A DNA stretch of 64,000 nucleotides. It comes from Sindora glabra. Lineage: Eukaryota > Streptophyta > Magnoliopsida > Fabales > Fabaceae. The position numbers were made by a program, and so were the translations under genes. The stretch lies in the NCBI GenBank assembly GCA_020226215.1, contig CM035229.1, forward strand, positions 87,995,343-88,059,342, written 5' to 3'. The notes below the pieces were generated by a model that made no database searches, had not been told where the DNA came from, and saw only the letters and a list, made by a program, of their open reading frames with translations. Shown piece by piece: positions 38,516-49,839 of this stretch; the stretch's first letter is position 1; every line of letters begins with the position of its first letter.

Positions 38516-38640
38516 TTTAGGATATCAAGAACATTTACAAAAATAATTGTTTAAATAATTGGTATCTGAAAGTTATACCGATAGCATTTATGAGGTTTTA
38601 TGATACAAAAAACACTTACAAAATCAATTGTTTAAATAAT
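38501..38640. repeat. Two-unit tandem repeat, about 82-bp period
   Basis: Two copies of CATTTATGAGGTTTTA..GATA..AACA..TTACAAAA..AATTGTTTAAATAAT start at about 38503 and 38585. It directly follows the 54-bp array. Confidence 0.75.
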
Positions 38641-39084
38641 CTACTAATTATATATTTTTTGTGATTTTTGTCCTTTAGCTATATACTGCTCAATTTATAA
38701 TCTTTTGTTGGCGTGCATGTCACTCACCATTATGAGAGTCAAGGCTTCCTTTTCTTAAATGTTGTACGCCCTTACCCTTGTAGAAAATGAAGATTTGAAT
38801 CTTCTATTTGAACAATTCCCTAATTTATTGCCTTCAATATTTGAATAATTCTCCTACACATAGCCACATGTATTATCAACTTTGCTATTAGAAGTTGTAG
38901 GCTTTCTTCTGAGGCTATTGCTTTTTCATATTTTTATTTTAATTGTTTAGGGTTTTGACTTTCATTTTTTAAATACACTAATTTTTATACTTTTATTTAA
39001 TTTTATTATTATTATTATTAAATAACTAAAAGGAGATTTATTTTTCTAATAAATTAGGCACATGTTATTTTTCATTTTTTTGTT

Positions 39085-39318
39085 TTGCCTTCGCAACTTT
39101 CATTTTCTCACCCCAAAGCTTTTATTTTATTTATTTTTTCATTCATGAACATATTTATTTTCTTTTATAAAATTTTTCTTATTTTTATTTACTATATTAT
39201 TCTATTAAATTATATACATATATATGATTTATTTTTTATTTATATTATCTTTTTATACTCATCCCTAATATTTACAATTCATACACTAACATATCTAAAT
39301 AGTATAAATATAATATAA
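39085..39318 (+). other. Open frame with no recognised family
   Basis: A 77-codon frame rich in Phe, Ile, Leu and Tyr arises from T-rich DNA inside the CACTA-like element. Composition alone explains the apparent membrane character. It is probably not a gene. Confidence 0.1.
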
Positions 39319-39456
39319 TATATTTTATTTTTATTATAAAATATTTTAAATGAGTAAAATTTTAATTTAATTGAATTAAAATATTATATATCCTATTTTT
39401 ACCTCTCATATTACTTGATCATCTTTTTATTTATTTCATCCCATTCTTTTGTTATT

Positions 39457-40064
39457 TAAAATATATAATCAAGTAATTCATTTCAATTATATTTTTAATT
39501 TATTTAAAATAATTTTATAATGAAAAATATGTTGTACTATATTTTTACTACTTAATGATATTAGTATCTAAATTATAAAAAAATAGAACTAAAAAATAAA
39601 AATATAATAAAATAGATAAAAAGAATAGAAATAGTATGTAAATGTAAAGTTTAAAACAAATTTTTTATAAAATTTTTAAAAATTTTAATAAAAAAATTGA
39701 TTTTAATTTATAAATATTTTTTTGAAAATAAAATATATAATATATATTTTGTTATATTCCCCTATAATACTTAACATTACATACTCACATATTTTATTTC
39801 TAATAAAAATATTTATAAATTAAAATTAAACTTGTTTATTAAAATTTTTATAAAAAATTTGTTAAAATTTTACATTTTACATACTATTTCTATTCTTTTT
39901 ATCTATTTTATTACATTTTTTTATTTTTTTACTTCTATTTTTTTATAATTTAGATACTAATATCATTAAGTAGTAAAAATATAATATAAATTTTTTTTCA
40001 TCATAAAATTATTTTAAATAAATAAAAAATATAATTGAATTGAATTACTTAATTATATATTTTA
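39457..40064. repeat. Foldback element with about 265-bp inverted arms
   Basis: The left arm (about 39457-39725) and right arm (about 39797-40064) are reverse complements at roughly 90% by eye. Examples are TACTACTTAATGATATTAGT on the left against its mirror at about 39945-39975, and AGATAAAAAGAATAGAAATA against its mirror at about 39885-39910. The spacer is only about 70 bp and partly palindromic itself. A transcript would form a long hairpin. Confidence 0.85.
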
Positions 40065-40194
40065 TGTTTAATTTTTAATTTTTTTATAAAATTTTAGAAA
40101 ATTTTATATATAATCATAAAATAATATAATAAATTAAAATTTAATATTTTTAATTTTAATTTTATTCATACACATTATTTTTATGGAAAAAGTA

Positions 40195-40231
40195 ATTATA
40201 TACTCATGCATTGCACAGGTTAAAATCCTAG
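40195..40231 (+). other. Helitron-like 3' terminus
   Basis: CATGCATTGCACAGGTTAAA is followed by ATCCTAG and then T. CTAG with a 3' T and an upstream short hairpin (TGCA..TGCA) fits Helitron 3' ends, and the phrase resembles plant Helitron tails. No 5' TC end was identified. Confidence 0.3.
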
Positions 40232-43199
40232 TTGATATCTAAAAGTTATATCAATAGACTTTACATGAAAATTTCATTTTTAAGATGTTAGTTATATATT
40301 AATAACCATTATATAATGTCTTGAATTGCTTATATATTGTGTTTCATTCTCCATTTGAAACATTTCTGTGATGCATTAACCCTCATTATCTAACTTTAAA
40401 ATTTAGTTCTAATTCAAAAATAGCCCCTCCTTCCACTCATGAAACCAATTTAAAGATGTAACAAATCTTATTGAAAAACTTGCCTTTTTTGTAATATATC
40501 AAGTTTCATAGTGTATGATCCTTTAATAAACAACAAATATAGGAAACTTGAGATACCAAAGGAAGGGAAGTCCTTTGATAAAATCTACACCTAGCATCTT
40601 TAAACAGGTTTTGCGAAAAGGAATAAGGGCTATCTTTAAATTCATTCAAAATTCTAGCATTGGTAAATGAAGTAAATGTATTGCCTGAACTAATAATTTA
40701 CTATTCAATAAAAGAGATTTAGGTGTGTGGAACATATTAAAGATTAATGTATTTGTTATTAGTAAAATAAGAGCTTTCCTTCACCCCAATTGTATATATG
40801 GCATACAATATGCCCTTTAACTCAGAAGCTTCTAAATATAAAGAATTAGTATATTATAGATATTAAATATAGAGAATTAGTTATTTATTATATTAGTATT
40901 AGTATGTTGACGTACTTGTCAAAGATGTAATGATATATATGCAATGAAAATTCAATTAATTATTATATTTTATTGATATAATAATGTAAAAATGTATATG
41001 AAAATAAGTAAAATTGTAATTTTATAATTCTTCATTTCTCATATATTTCTTTATTTACTTTCAATTTGTTATAATTTACATTAACTTTCTATGTTTGAAT
41101 ATTTTTCTATTATTGACGTCTAAAATTATCTATTTTGAATAGATAATAATTTCAATGTATATATAAGTAAAAAAAATAACTCTTTTTCTCTTAAAAATGT
41201 GTAAAAATGACTCTTTTTATTTAATCTTTTTTAGTTATTAGTTTTTGTAAAATGAGATAAAATTAACTTTATACTTGTTCAATTTAAATATAACTTTTTT
41301 CTAGTTATCATCTTTCATCTAAAATTTTAAATGTTTCAATGTTTTGTATTAAAAAAATAATTAAACCACGTCAGTTTCTTTCTTAGAATGGATACCTATA
41401 TGTTATGACTTATGCTTATTATAATAATTAATGTATTAAGTTATATTTCTTATATGTAAGCATTATTTTTTTTTTGCAATAAAAATGGAAAACCAAGTCG
41501 ATTCTTTTTAGTAAACTAATGTTGTTAACCATTTGACCATTAACTAAAATTTACATTAAAGGAATTCCAAGTAAAAGTAACCCATTTTTCTTTTTTATTT
41601 CTATAATTTCTTTTGTAATAGCTATCTCCTTTTTCATTTATTTCATTTACATTCAATCTATTATATGATGTGTAAAATTGAATCAATTTTTTTTATATAC
41701 ATGTTTATTGTATCTAGTCTTTCTGAAATGATTTTGCGAAAGTGGTAGGATTGTAATGGAATGATAAGTGAAATGTTGTTCAAGCGAAAGAAATATATTT
41801 GTAATAAATGACATTATTTATTATGACATAGGTTCTTATTTCATAACTGATGTTAAACATTACAAAATGGGATAATGTCATTGTATTAAAAATGATAGTG
41901 TCTTTTACGTAATTGGCATTTAATATAAACTTGGACATTTATTTTTTTTATTAACTAACATGGAAGCTTGGCCTTTAAGTGTGAATTGAAAAATTAAAAA
42001 TTTCAAATATGATGTGAGTTAAAAATAAAAAGAGCAAAGCATGGTATCATTTACAAATTTCATTAGAAAACTCTTACAATCCTAAAATGAACCTTTTTTT
42101 AATAAGGTATGCTCTCCTTTAACATTAAAATACTTCTTTTCATTTTTGTATTCTTATTCACTAATTATTTTGCAGGACTATAACTTCATTAGTATGTGGT
42201 TAAATATATAAGTTTAACACTTATTGAAAAAACATAAAATATAAATGTAAGATTTTCTTTTACTTTTGTGTTTATTCTTGCAATTTAGTTTTTTATTTCC
42301 TGATCAAATCTATTTCATTGCTTCTCATTTTGTGCTTTTACAAGTTTGTACATTTAAAAAATTTGATCTCATCTATCTGTTTTAACATTTTATAGTATTA
42401 CATATTATTTATTTATATAAAAATGTGTAATATCATGTACTAATTTTTCATGAATATTTATTTCATCTACAAGTACTATATTTAGAAGTATTTTTTAAGG
42501 ATTGTAAACCTTACATATGAGTAATAGGTATAAAAATAGATTTAACAAAGAAATTTCTCTAATTAGGGTATTGTACATGACTTTTAACCAGCTTTCAATC
42601 TTTTCTTATCTAATTTATTTTTTAAAATTGTTTAAATTGAAATTTTGTAGAGTTATAGGTTTTATTTTTTTTTAGGAATATAGAGGTACTAAGGATAATA
42701 AAGGATTAAGGAACATGGTGATATGGTTAAGGTTTAGAATGAAGGTGTAAGAAACTAAGGGACAAAATTAGGGGTTAAGGTTTGAGCAATGTCAATTATG
42801 AAAATAATTGATGTGATATTATTAAAATTAAATGTTGATTGTTTAAAAACAAACGAGGTTTAACTTGTTTTTCATATAATAGAAAAGTAAATAATATTGG
42901 TGGTTTTCAATAAAAAATTAAAGTTATTATTATATTTTACAATAGTGTCAAAATTAACACTAAAAATAGATATATAAAGACACTCAATTAAACATCGATT
43001 AATTTTTGACATATAATCCTCTAAACACTTGATGTCAATCAATTATTCTATAGTAATGCAATTTGCCAATTGGTTCAAGCCATTTAGAAATAATTTATGA
43101 TTCCAATAAATCAATTAGTGAATTAATATACATTTGAATTTTTATAGATTTTGCTCAAAAATCACTATGCATTCATTTCCTTTCATCATAAATCTCACC

Positions 43200-43850
43200 T
43201 ATACCATTAAATCACATAACTAAATCATTAAAACCTATAAAAAAACATATATAACTACTCAAATCCATAAAAAAATTTATCACTTCCAAGTTAAAACAAC
43301 AAATCTAACTAACTTTTTCTAAAAACTCTATAATAAACAATATAGGAGAAATCTTATAAAAACAAGCAAGTATTCAAGTAGAATATTACTCACTAGTTAG
43401 AAAAAGAGAAGTTAAGATGGATTTACTATTAGATTAAGTTACTACATATCAAAAGAAAAGATTTTACAAGTTAGAACATAATTTTCTTTTAAGCTTATAT
43501 TATCCTCATCAATTAAATCAATAGATATTTTGTTTACAAAATCAAAAGAGATTCAACAATAGAACTTCTTAAGATGGAAAAGAGTAAGAAATTCTTACCT
43601 TATTGGAATGGTGGTGAAGAAGAAAATGAAATTAATGAGGATGGATAAAAAGAGAAGTTTTAAAGGATATGTAGGAGTTTTTGGTTATTGGAAAAATAAA
43701 GAGAGGCATCCAGTTTTGAGGTATAAAGGAAATACTAGCAGAGGTAGTATGGGATTTTGCATAATAAACTCATTTAACTTTCTTAATCAACTTATCCTAG
43801 GGTACGAAGCCTAACACAAATCTAATAAATTATTATCACATTTCCTTGGT
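43200..43850 (-). mobile_element. Possible gypsy LTR/leader, minus orientation
   Basis: On the minus strand, CTCTTTATTTTTCCAATAACC and a TC-rich leader lead to AATAAGGTAAGAATTTC near 43600, the same layout as at 19.9 kb and 62.46 kb. It lies just downstream of gypsy integrase text in the same orientation, so it may be that element's 3' LTR. The plus-strand open frame at 43608-43814 is an antisense shadow. Confidence 0.35.
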
Positions 43851-43914
43851 GCAATTACAATATATTTTTATTTATTTTCACATAAAAATTCTTACATAAA
43901 TGATTAGTTAATAA

Positions 43915-44860
43915 TTTGCTAATTCTTTATACCATAGGGTGTAGCAATACTTTCCCTTTAAAGGAATTCATCCCCAACTAACAGTGTGCATAATATCAAG
44001 TCTTATATTTAGTTAACTTGGAAAAACTGCCAAAAATAACTAGTAAATTAGGTGCTTGTATTAGAAATGATAGTGGTAGAAAACTCCATGAGTGGAACTA
44101 TTTTATCCAAGTAAACTTAAGCGTATTAAGATGTTGAGTAAATAGTCTTAACGATTAAAAAATGTGTTATTTTACTTAACCAATCCACTACAACCTAAAT
44201 GGAATTGTGCCCTTTAAAGGACTTAAGTAACCTTATCAAAAAGTTCATAGTCACACATTTCTATTTCCATTCTAGAATTTATAATGGTTGATGTAAACTA
44301 GTAAGTCACTAGTGCTTCGCCTTTACCCTTTAACATGTAAGGCATTTGGTCATGAAATCCAGTACATCTTTTTTATCCCCTTTCACTAGAATTTATCCTA
44401 TAAATCATGGTTTAAAAAGTATGTTGTTTTAGTCAAACAATCAACTCTAACCCAAATAGAATCATGCCCCTTAAGGGACTCAAGTAACCTTATCAAAAGT
44501 TCATAGTCACACACTCTTATTTCTACTTTAGAATTTGCAATAGTTGATGTAAACTAGTATGTCACTAATACTCTGCCCTTACCTTTTAACATGTGAGGCA
44601 TTTGGTCATGAAATCTAGTACATCTCTTTTTATCTCCTTCCATCAAAATTTATCCTATAAATCATGGTACATTTTGGTTACCTTTGGTTGCATATTATAT
44701 AAGGAATAATCCACCTAGTATAACAATTCATTCTGCCTACTAGAAGGGACACAAAGTCATCATCAATACTTTGTTACCTCTTTTTTATCAACATTTAAAT
44801 CACCTTTTTAGTTTTCCATTACTTTTTCTACAAAGGTAGGGTATTGGGGATCATTCTTTT
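43915..44860 (-). mobile_element. Ty3/gypsy integrase remnant with internal duplication
   Basis: Minus-strand translation from about 44780 gives NELLY..DYSLYNMQPKVTKMYHDL, then a FWWKEIKRDVLDFMTKCLTC-like zinc-binding segment, then AEY..TSLHQLLQI and GYLSPLRG..IV like the start of the core. Further left it reads IVPLMEFSTTIISNT and FTSYFWQFFQ, matching the core region around IVxLHGVPxTIISDRG and FTSxFW. Stops and shifts are frequent. Gag, protease and RT are not recognised to the right. Confidence 0.8.
44153..44667 (-). repeat. Two-copy tandem duplication in the gypsy integrase
   Basis: Copy A is 44153-44409 and copy B 44410-44667, period about 257 bp. Both end TATCCTATAAATCATGG and share GTTCATAGTCACACA, TTGATGTAAACTAGTA, and GCATTTGGTCATGAAAT. 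The two copies have different substitutions, so the event is old. Confidence 0.9.
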
Positions 44861-46409
44861 AAATTCTTTTATTCTTTCCATTAAGATAAATCGAATGGCT
44901 ACTTGTGCAAGTATTACCCTCTACATTAGTTTTTGGAAATTAGTTAAAGTATAGAATGTGTCTTAATTCGAGTTACATAGCAACATATGATCACAGTTAT
45001 ATTATAATTAATTATTAACATGCTTCCTTTAAGTTTATAATTTTTAAGTCTATAAACATAACATAGCCAACTTTAAAAATTATAGATTATGTTGATAAGG
45101 ACTCAAATAGGGAGATAACGAAAGAATTTTTCCCACAATGCATATAGTTTGAGCTTAAACATTAAGCAATTTTTTTGCACATATAATATAATAAAAAAAA
45201 TCATGTGTATTTTACATTTATGTAATATTTAACTTATGAAAATTTTCTTACATTCTTGTAAATGTAAAATGTTTTAAAGGGATGTTAAATTTTTATATTT
45301 TATTTAAATTTTAAAAATATATTTTCAAGAATACTTTTAACTTAATATTTTTTTGAAATATTTTCACAAGAAGATGGATATTTTACATGTATACAACATG
45401 AAAATATTTTAATAATATAAATAAATTATTTTATCTATTAGTCCATTAAAATATCATTACAATAAATATCTCATTTCATTATAATCTACTATTGTTGATC
45501 ATTACTTGTTATTATCTATCATCATTAACCATTACTTGTTTCTATCTACTATTAGTGATCATCATCATTCATTATTTATAGTAAACAACTGTTATCGACT
45601 AACACCTATCATCAGTAATTATCATTCATTATATATAAAATAATTAAAAATATTATAACATTTTTAAAAATAATTTAATTGAAATAAATATAACAAGATC
45701 ACATTTTTAAAAATATTAATATTTATAAAAATATTTGATTTGACAAATGAGGCATAACGATAATCTGACATTTTGAATTATTATGTTAATACTTAACAAG
45801 GTCACTTGATGTCCAAAACTTTTATGACAATTAAATTATCATAATCATTATACACTAATATAATTCTAGTCAAAAGACATCAAAGAATGTTAAAAAAAAT
45901 TAGCTATTCACCAATCAAATTTTATTTCAAAAATGATTTACCCTATTTTTTAGTCTTTTCTTATTTCATTAAAAAGTTTAGAAAGAGATTTATCAAATAT
46001 ACTTATTACAATCCAACTTAATTATGATTGGTGGGGAGATTGTAAGCCTGTTCCACAAGCTTGATTAACTAACTATATAGACATTCATCTAAGAAAAATT
46101 TCTTCATTTCTCTATACACTAAAATGCAACACAAATGGTTAAAAAATTAAATAGATATTCCTTTATTATGGACACTTAAGAGGGTTATTTCCCTTTCAAA
46201 TTTATCATATAGATGTTATGTATAAAGAATCATGCACGAGATCAAATGACACATCCATATAGAATCTATCAAAATAATTTATACAAAACACCTACCCCTA
46301 GTGTCAAATTTTACAACTAGATGCCTTGGATTTCCATGAAAGCACCTTAACTTGTTTATTCTAGTTACAATAACGATAACACTAACAATAATAACAACAA
46401 AATTTTATC
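44861..46409. other. AT-rich intergenic DNA, no gene seen
   Basis: Contains a small minisatellite (45484-45570) and otherwise no recognised coding or RNA feature. Confidence 0.5.
45484..45570. repeat. 30-bp minisatellite, about three units
   Basis: Units ATCTACTATTGTTGATCATT, ATCTATCATCATTAACCATT and ATCTACTATTAGTGATCATC start at 45484, 45514 and 45544. A looser fourth copy may follow. Confidence 0.75.
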
Positions 46410-46990
46410 TCACTAAGGGAGGTTGACTATATAGATCATATGATTCCATTCAGCTCTATCTAAAACTAAATTTTCAAAAATATTATTTATCAAGAGATCT
46501 TTTTTTATAATTTTTTCTACTATTTTTTTGGGCCTCTCTTTACATCTTTTTATAAGACTAAAGACCATGTGATTGACTCTTTTCACTATTACTTTTAGTG
46601 GCCTTCTTTGCACATGTCCAAATTATCTTAACTAATTTTTTATCATCTTCACCTCAATAGATGCTATACTAATATTCCCTTGTAGGTATTTATTTTGTAT
46701 TTTGTTCTTTCTTATGTAACTACACATTCATCTTAACATTTTTATTTCTATTACCCTAATTTTTTTACTCTTGTTATTCTTTTAAAACCTAACATTTACT
46801 ATCATAAATGATAACTAGTTATAGTAGTTTAATAGAACCTCCTTTTAAGCTTGGTAAGTATTTTGCAGTTATAAATAACTCTTGATGCATTTCTCTATTT
46901 TAACCATTTAGTTTATATTCTATGTGTGATAGTTCCATCAACTTCCCTATCCTTTATAATATTGATCCTAGATACTTAAATTTAGATAAC
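46410..46990 (-). mobile_element. LINE (non-LTR) reverse transcriptase 3' end, RTE-like
   Basis: Minus-strand translation from about 46985 gives FKYLGSILQRIGKLMELSHIEYKLN, then a KMNVYSYIRKNKIQNKYLQG segment, then FGHVQRRPLKVIVKRVNH. An ERPKKIVEKIIKKDL segment follows, then LDRAEWNHMIYIVNLP and a stop near 46413. This matches the C-terminal tail common to plant LINE ORF2 proteins (FGHVQRRP..GRPKKTW..V..D). Downstream on the minus strand is a (TTG/TTA)-rich run at about 46402-46370, resembling the simple-repeat tail of RTE elements. It is 5'-truncated. Confidence 0.85.
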
Positions 46991-48304
46991 TTTTTTACTC
47001 AAGTTAAACATATAAATATTAAAGATGTAGATATTAAAGGTAAATAAAAATAATGAGTTTTATAAACTTGGTGAGTATATATCTATCAACAACTAATATT
47101 AGAAATCAACTAAACATAATTCAAGAAAATCAAGATATTTGGTGAACAAAGCAATTTTCTTGACTACTAAATAATTCAATTATATATAATCTCATGTTCA
47201 CATCCACACTAAACTTTCACAAGTTTTAAAGGAGAATGACACCTAGGTAGGTTATCATAAACTAGCAATTTAAGATTCCCACTAATACAACCAAGGGTCA
47301 TTAATGACACATTTAGGTTTTTGTATACTTTCTAAATGTTATATTACACATATCAATAATTAGATAACAAAATTTACAAATTATTTGATACTATTAAATT
47401 AACATCACAAACACTTATACATGTCCAACACCATTCATAATAACATGATATAAAAATAAAACAAGAAATAGTTTAAATCTCTTTATGACTCTTAATTAAT
47501 TTTATTCATTCACAAATTTGACTTTATTCCTGTGAGACCATTCTTATTCATTTATAAATAGTTTTTCTAGATCTGGTACTATTTACATAATCTAATTCCC
47601 CCCCAATATCATACATGCCCATTCTCATCATTCATATTTTATCTTAATTCATCATTACATTATTATCACATTCTCAATATAGTAACAATAGTATTATTAA
47701 TGGCAATATCACACCACACCTCTTTTATGTGGCCACAAATTATCTTTACATTAACAAACACCAAGTTCATAAAAGCACTATCATAACATGTCATAACATA
47801 TCAATAATAATGTTATGCCTTCATTATATAGCTTCAAAAAAATAACTAGCAATATTTTACAAGAAAGAAAATATAATTCAATTATATAAGATACATAATT
47901 AAGCTTTGTAGTAATTTAAATAGTAACAAATAATCAATTTATAGTCCTATAAATATAAGCAAAATAAGATCTTATAGTTATAACTAATAAGCAACTTAAA
48001 TACATGAATTTATGATCCATATTTATATTTAAACATTTATATGTCAATAAAAATTAGAAAATTAAGACATTTTCTCAGGTAAGATATATATTCACTTTGT
48101 AATGTTATTTCTCTCCAAGAATGTTCAAGGCTCTCACACATAGCTATATTTGTCATTTATTCACCAAGTTAGGAGCATAAAGTATAATAATCCTAACTAA
48201 TCTTCTTCTAAAAATTCTTACCCAAGGCTCTAATTATGCTATTTCAACAATCTAAGACATTATTTCCTAATATTTCTAAAAGCTAAACAAAAAATTTATA
48301 TTGA
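46991..48304. other. Intergenic DNA, probable LTR debris
   Basis: No coding motif. The stretch leading into 48305 is probably more of the LTR represented by the 48.3-kb repeat (TCTTACCC donor-like motif near 48215 on the minus strand), but no ends were fixed. Confidence 0.35.
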
Positions 48305-48690
48305 AATTGAAGGATTTTGCAATTAAGTTCATATATGCAAAAATATTAAAGGTTTTTGGCTTAAAATAGCTTATCTTCTTATTAGGAGGTTATCAGCAAC
48401 TTGGTTAGCAATTAGAACATTAAAATTGCTAGAAATCAAGAGAGAAATAGGCTCCTTGCTTTACTATAAACTAGCTACTTGTTATCATTCCTCTTATAGC
48501 AGTAAACGACTATTAATTGGAAATAAGTACGCATTAAAGAAAAGACTAGATGATAGCATAAAGTGGTTAAAAAAATGAATAGTGATAGCAACGAGAAAAA
48601 AAGTCAAATGAGATGCAGAAAGAGATAAGACAAAGATGAGGAAATAAGGAAGTAAAAGTGGCTAAGAAAAAATAAAAGCAATCTAAAGGT
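48305..48690 (-). repeat. LTR/leader repeat, AT-decayed copy
   Basis: It aligns in the same orientation with 53765-54175. Shared marks are ATATATGCA, TAGCTTATCTT, TTAGGAGGTT, AGAACATTGAAAT or a variant, AATCAAGAGAGAA, CTCCTTGCTTT, GTTATAG..GC, AAGAAAAG, GCAGAAAGAGA and GACAAAGATG. Where they differ, this copy is mostly T or A where the other has C or G. On the minus strand both read as a pyrimidine-rich leader. Confidence 0.75.
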
Positions 48691-49577
48691 TTTATTAGGT
48701 GTTTCTTAAGTACATTAACTGCTATACTCAAGTAAATCTCAACCTTTATTTTTCATTACTAACCTAACCTTCCTTGATACTAACCATCTATGTCCCAACT
48801 TATCATTTTTGTTTCTTTAAAAAGCTTTTCTTCCTTCTTAACAAGTATTATAGTAATCTACTAAGTTTAATAGCTCAAAATAAGTGTTTTATATTCTATA
48901 AATTTTTAAAAATGAGACCTTAGCTGAGTATACAAAGATATAAATTTAGGATTATCAAGATAATACTGAATTCTTGAATTTTATCATAAGGTAAATTAAA
49001 TAACATCTCAATAATAATATATACAAATAATTAATTTACCTTTTGAAATTTTATTTAATAAGAAATTTTTGAATAGTACATTTGTTTAAAACAAATGCTT
49101 TAAAACTTGAAATTTAAAGGATTTAAGTAAAATAAAATAAAATTTTAAATATTAGTTGAAATACTACAAATTCTTCTCCTTTTAGAAGAATTCATCCTTA
49201 AATTTTAAAATATTTTACTAGCAAGGAATAGGGGGAAAAACTATATAAGATAGGAATATATTACTTATCATTTGACGAAGGATGTTACAAGTATGTTTAT
49301 TCTTTTACATCATTAGCTCACTATTAAAGTAATTAAAATACCTCCTCATGCTTAACAATCATACATCTTCAATTGCACTAATGTAATTTTACAATAACCT
49401 TCATTACTAAGATTAAATGTCCATATTTGACAATAACTCCAATTATTTCTAATTTCTTGATATTTTATTTAGAATTCTCTTGTATTCTTACTATTTCCTA
49501 TATTAAATTCTATCTACTACCTCTTTCAAAGTAAATATTCATCCTATTATAGGTTTTTATTTAATTGCACACAATTA
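48691..49577. other. Intergenic DNA, no gene seen
   Basis: AT-rich with no recognised motif, up to the TA microsatellite that abuts the assembly gap. Confidence 0.5.
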
Positions 49578-49639
<62 letters not shown>

Positions 49640-49739
49640 NNNNNNNNNNNNNNNNNNNNNNNNNNNNNNNNNNNNNNNNNNNNNNNNNNNNNNNNNNNNN
49701 NNNNNNNNNNNNNNNNNNNNNNNNNNNNNNNNNNNNNNN
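49578..49739. other. (TA)n microsatellite and 100-N assembly gap
   Basis: About 30 TA units run directly into exactly 100 N (49640-49739), a conventional placeholder for a gap of unknown size. Open frames across it are artefacts of the TA repeat and N. Confidence 0.98.
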
Positions 49740-49839
49740 TAAAAATACAAAACTATAATTAAATAAAATGCTAAATATTGAGTGAGATATCGAATAATAA
49801 AAACCAGATAAAAGATTAGTTATTCAATAAAATATTTGT

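Larger units (their letters stand above)
36547..43058. mobile_element. Probable CACTA (En/Spm) element, 6.5 kb, non-autonomous and decayed
   Basis: The left end is CACTACTACAAAATGACAAT at 36547. The right end, on the minus strand from 43058, is CATTACTATAGAATAATTGA, with 3 mismatches in the first 13 bases, two of them C to T. The flanking trinucleotide is CAA on both sides (36544-36546 and 43059-43061), the 3-bp TSD expected for CACTA. Subterminal regions carry short repeated phrases (GACAT..TTAATAT, GATGTCAATC, ATAATGTCATTG) typical of the superfamily. No TNPD transposase domain was recognised. Confidence 0.55.

Noticed and set aside
40560..40700. GVDFIKGLPFL-like text on the minus strand as a gypsy integrase fragment
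   Set aside because: A single short motif; flanking translation does not continue the family, so it may be chance.
49547..49762. Open frames across the N run
   Set aside because: Made of TA-repeat Tyr-Ile codons and N; artefacts.
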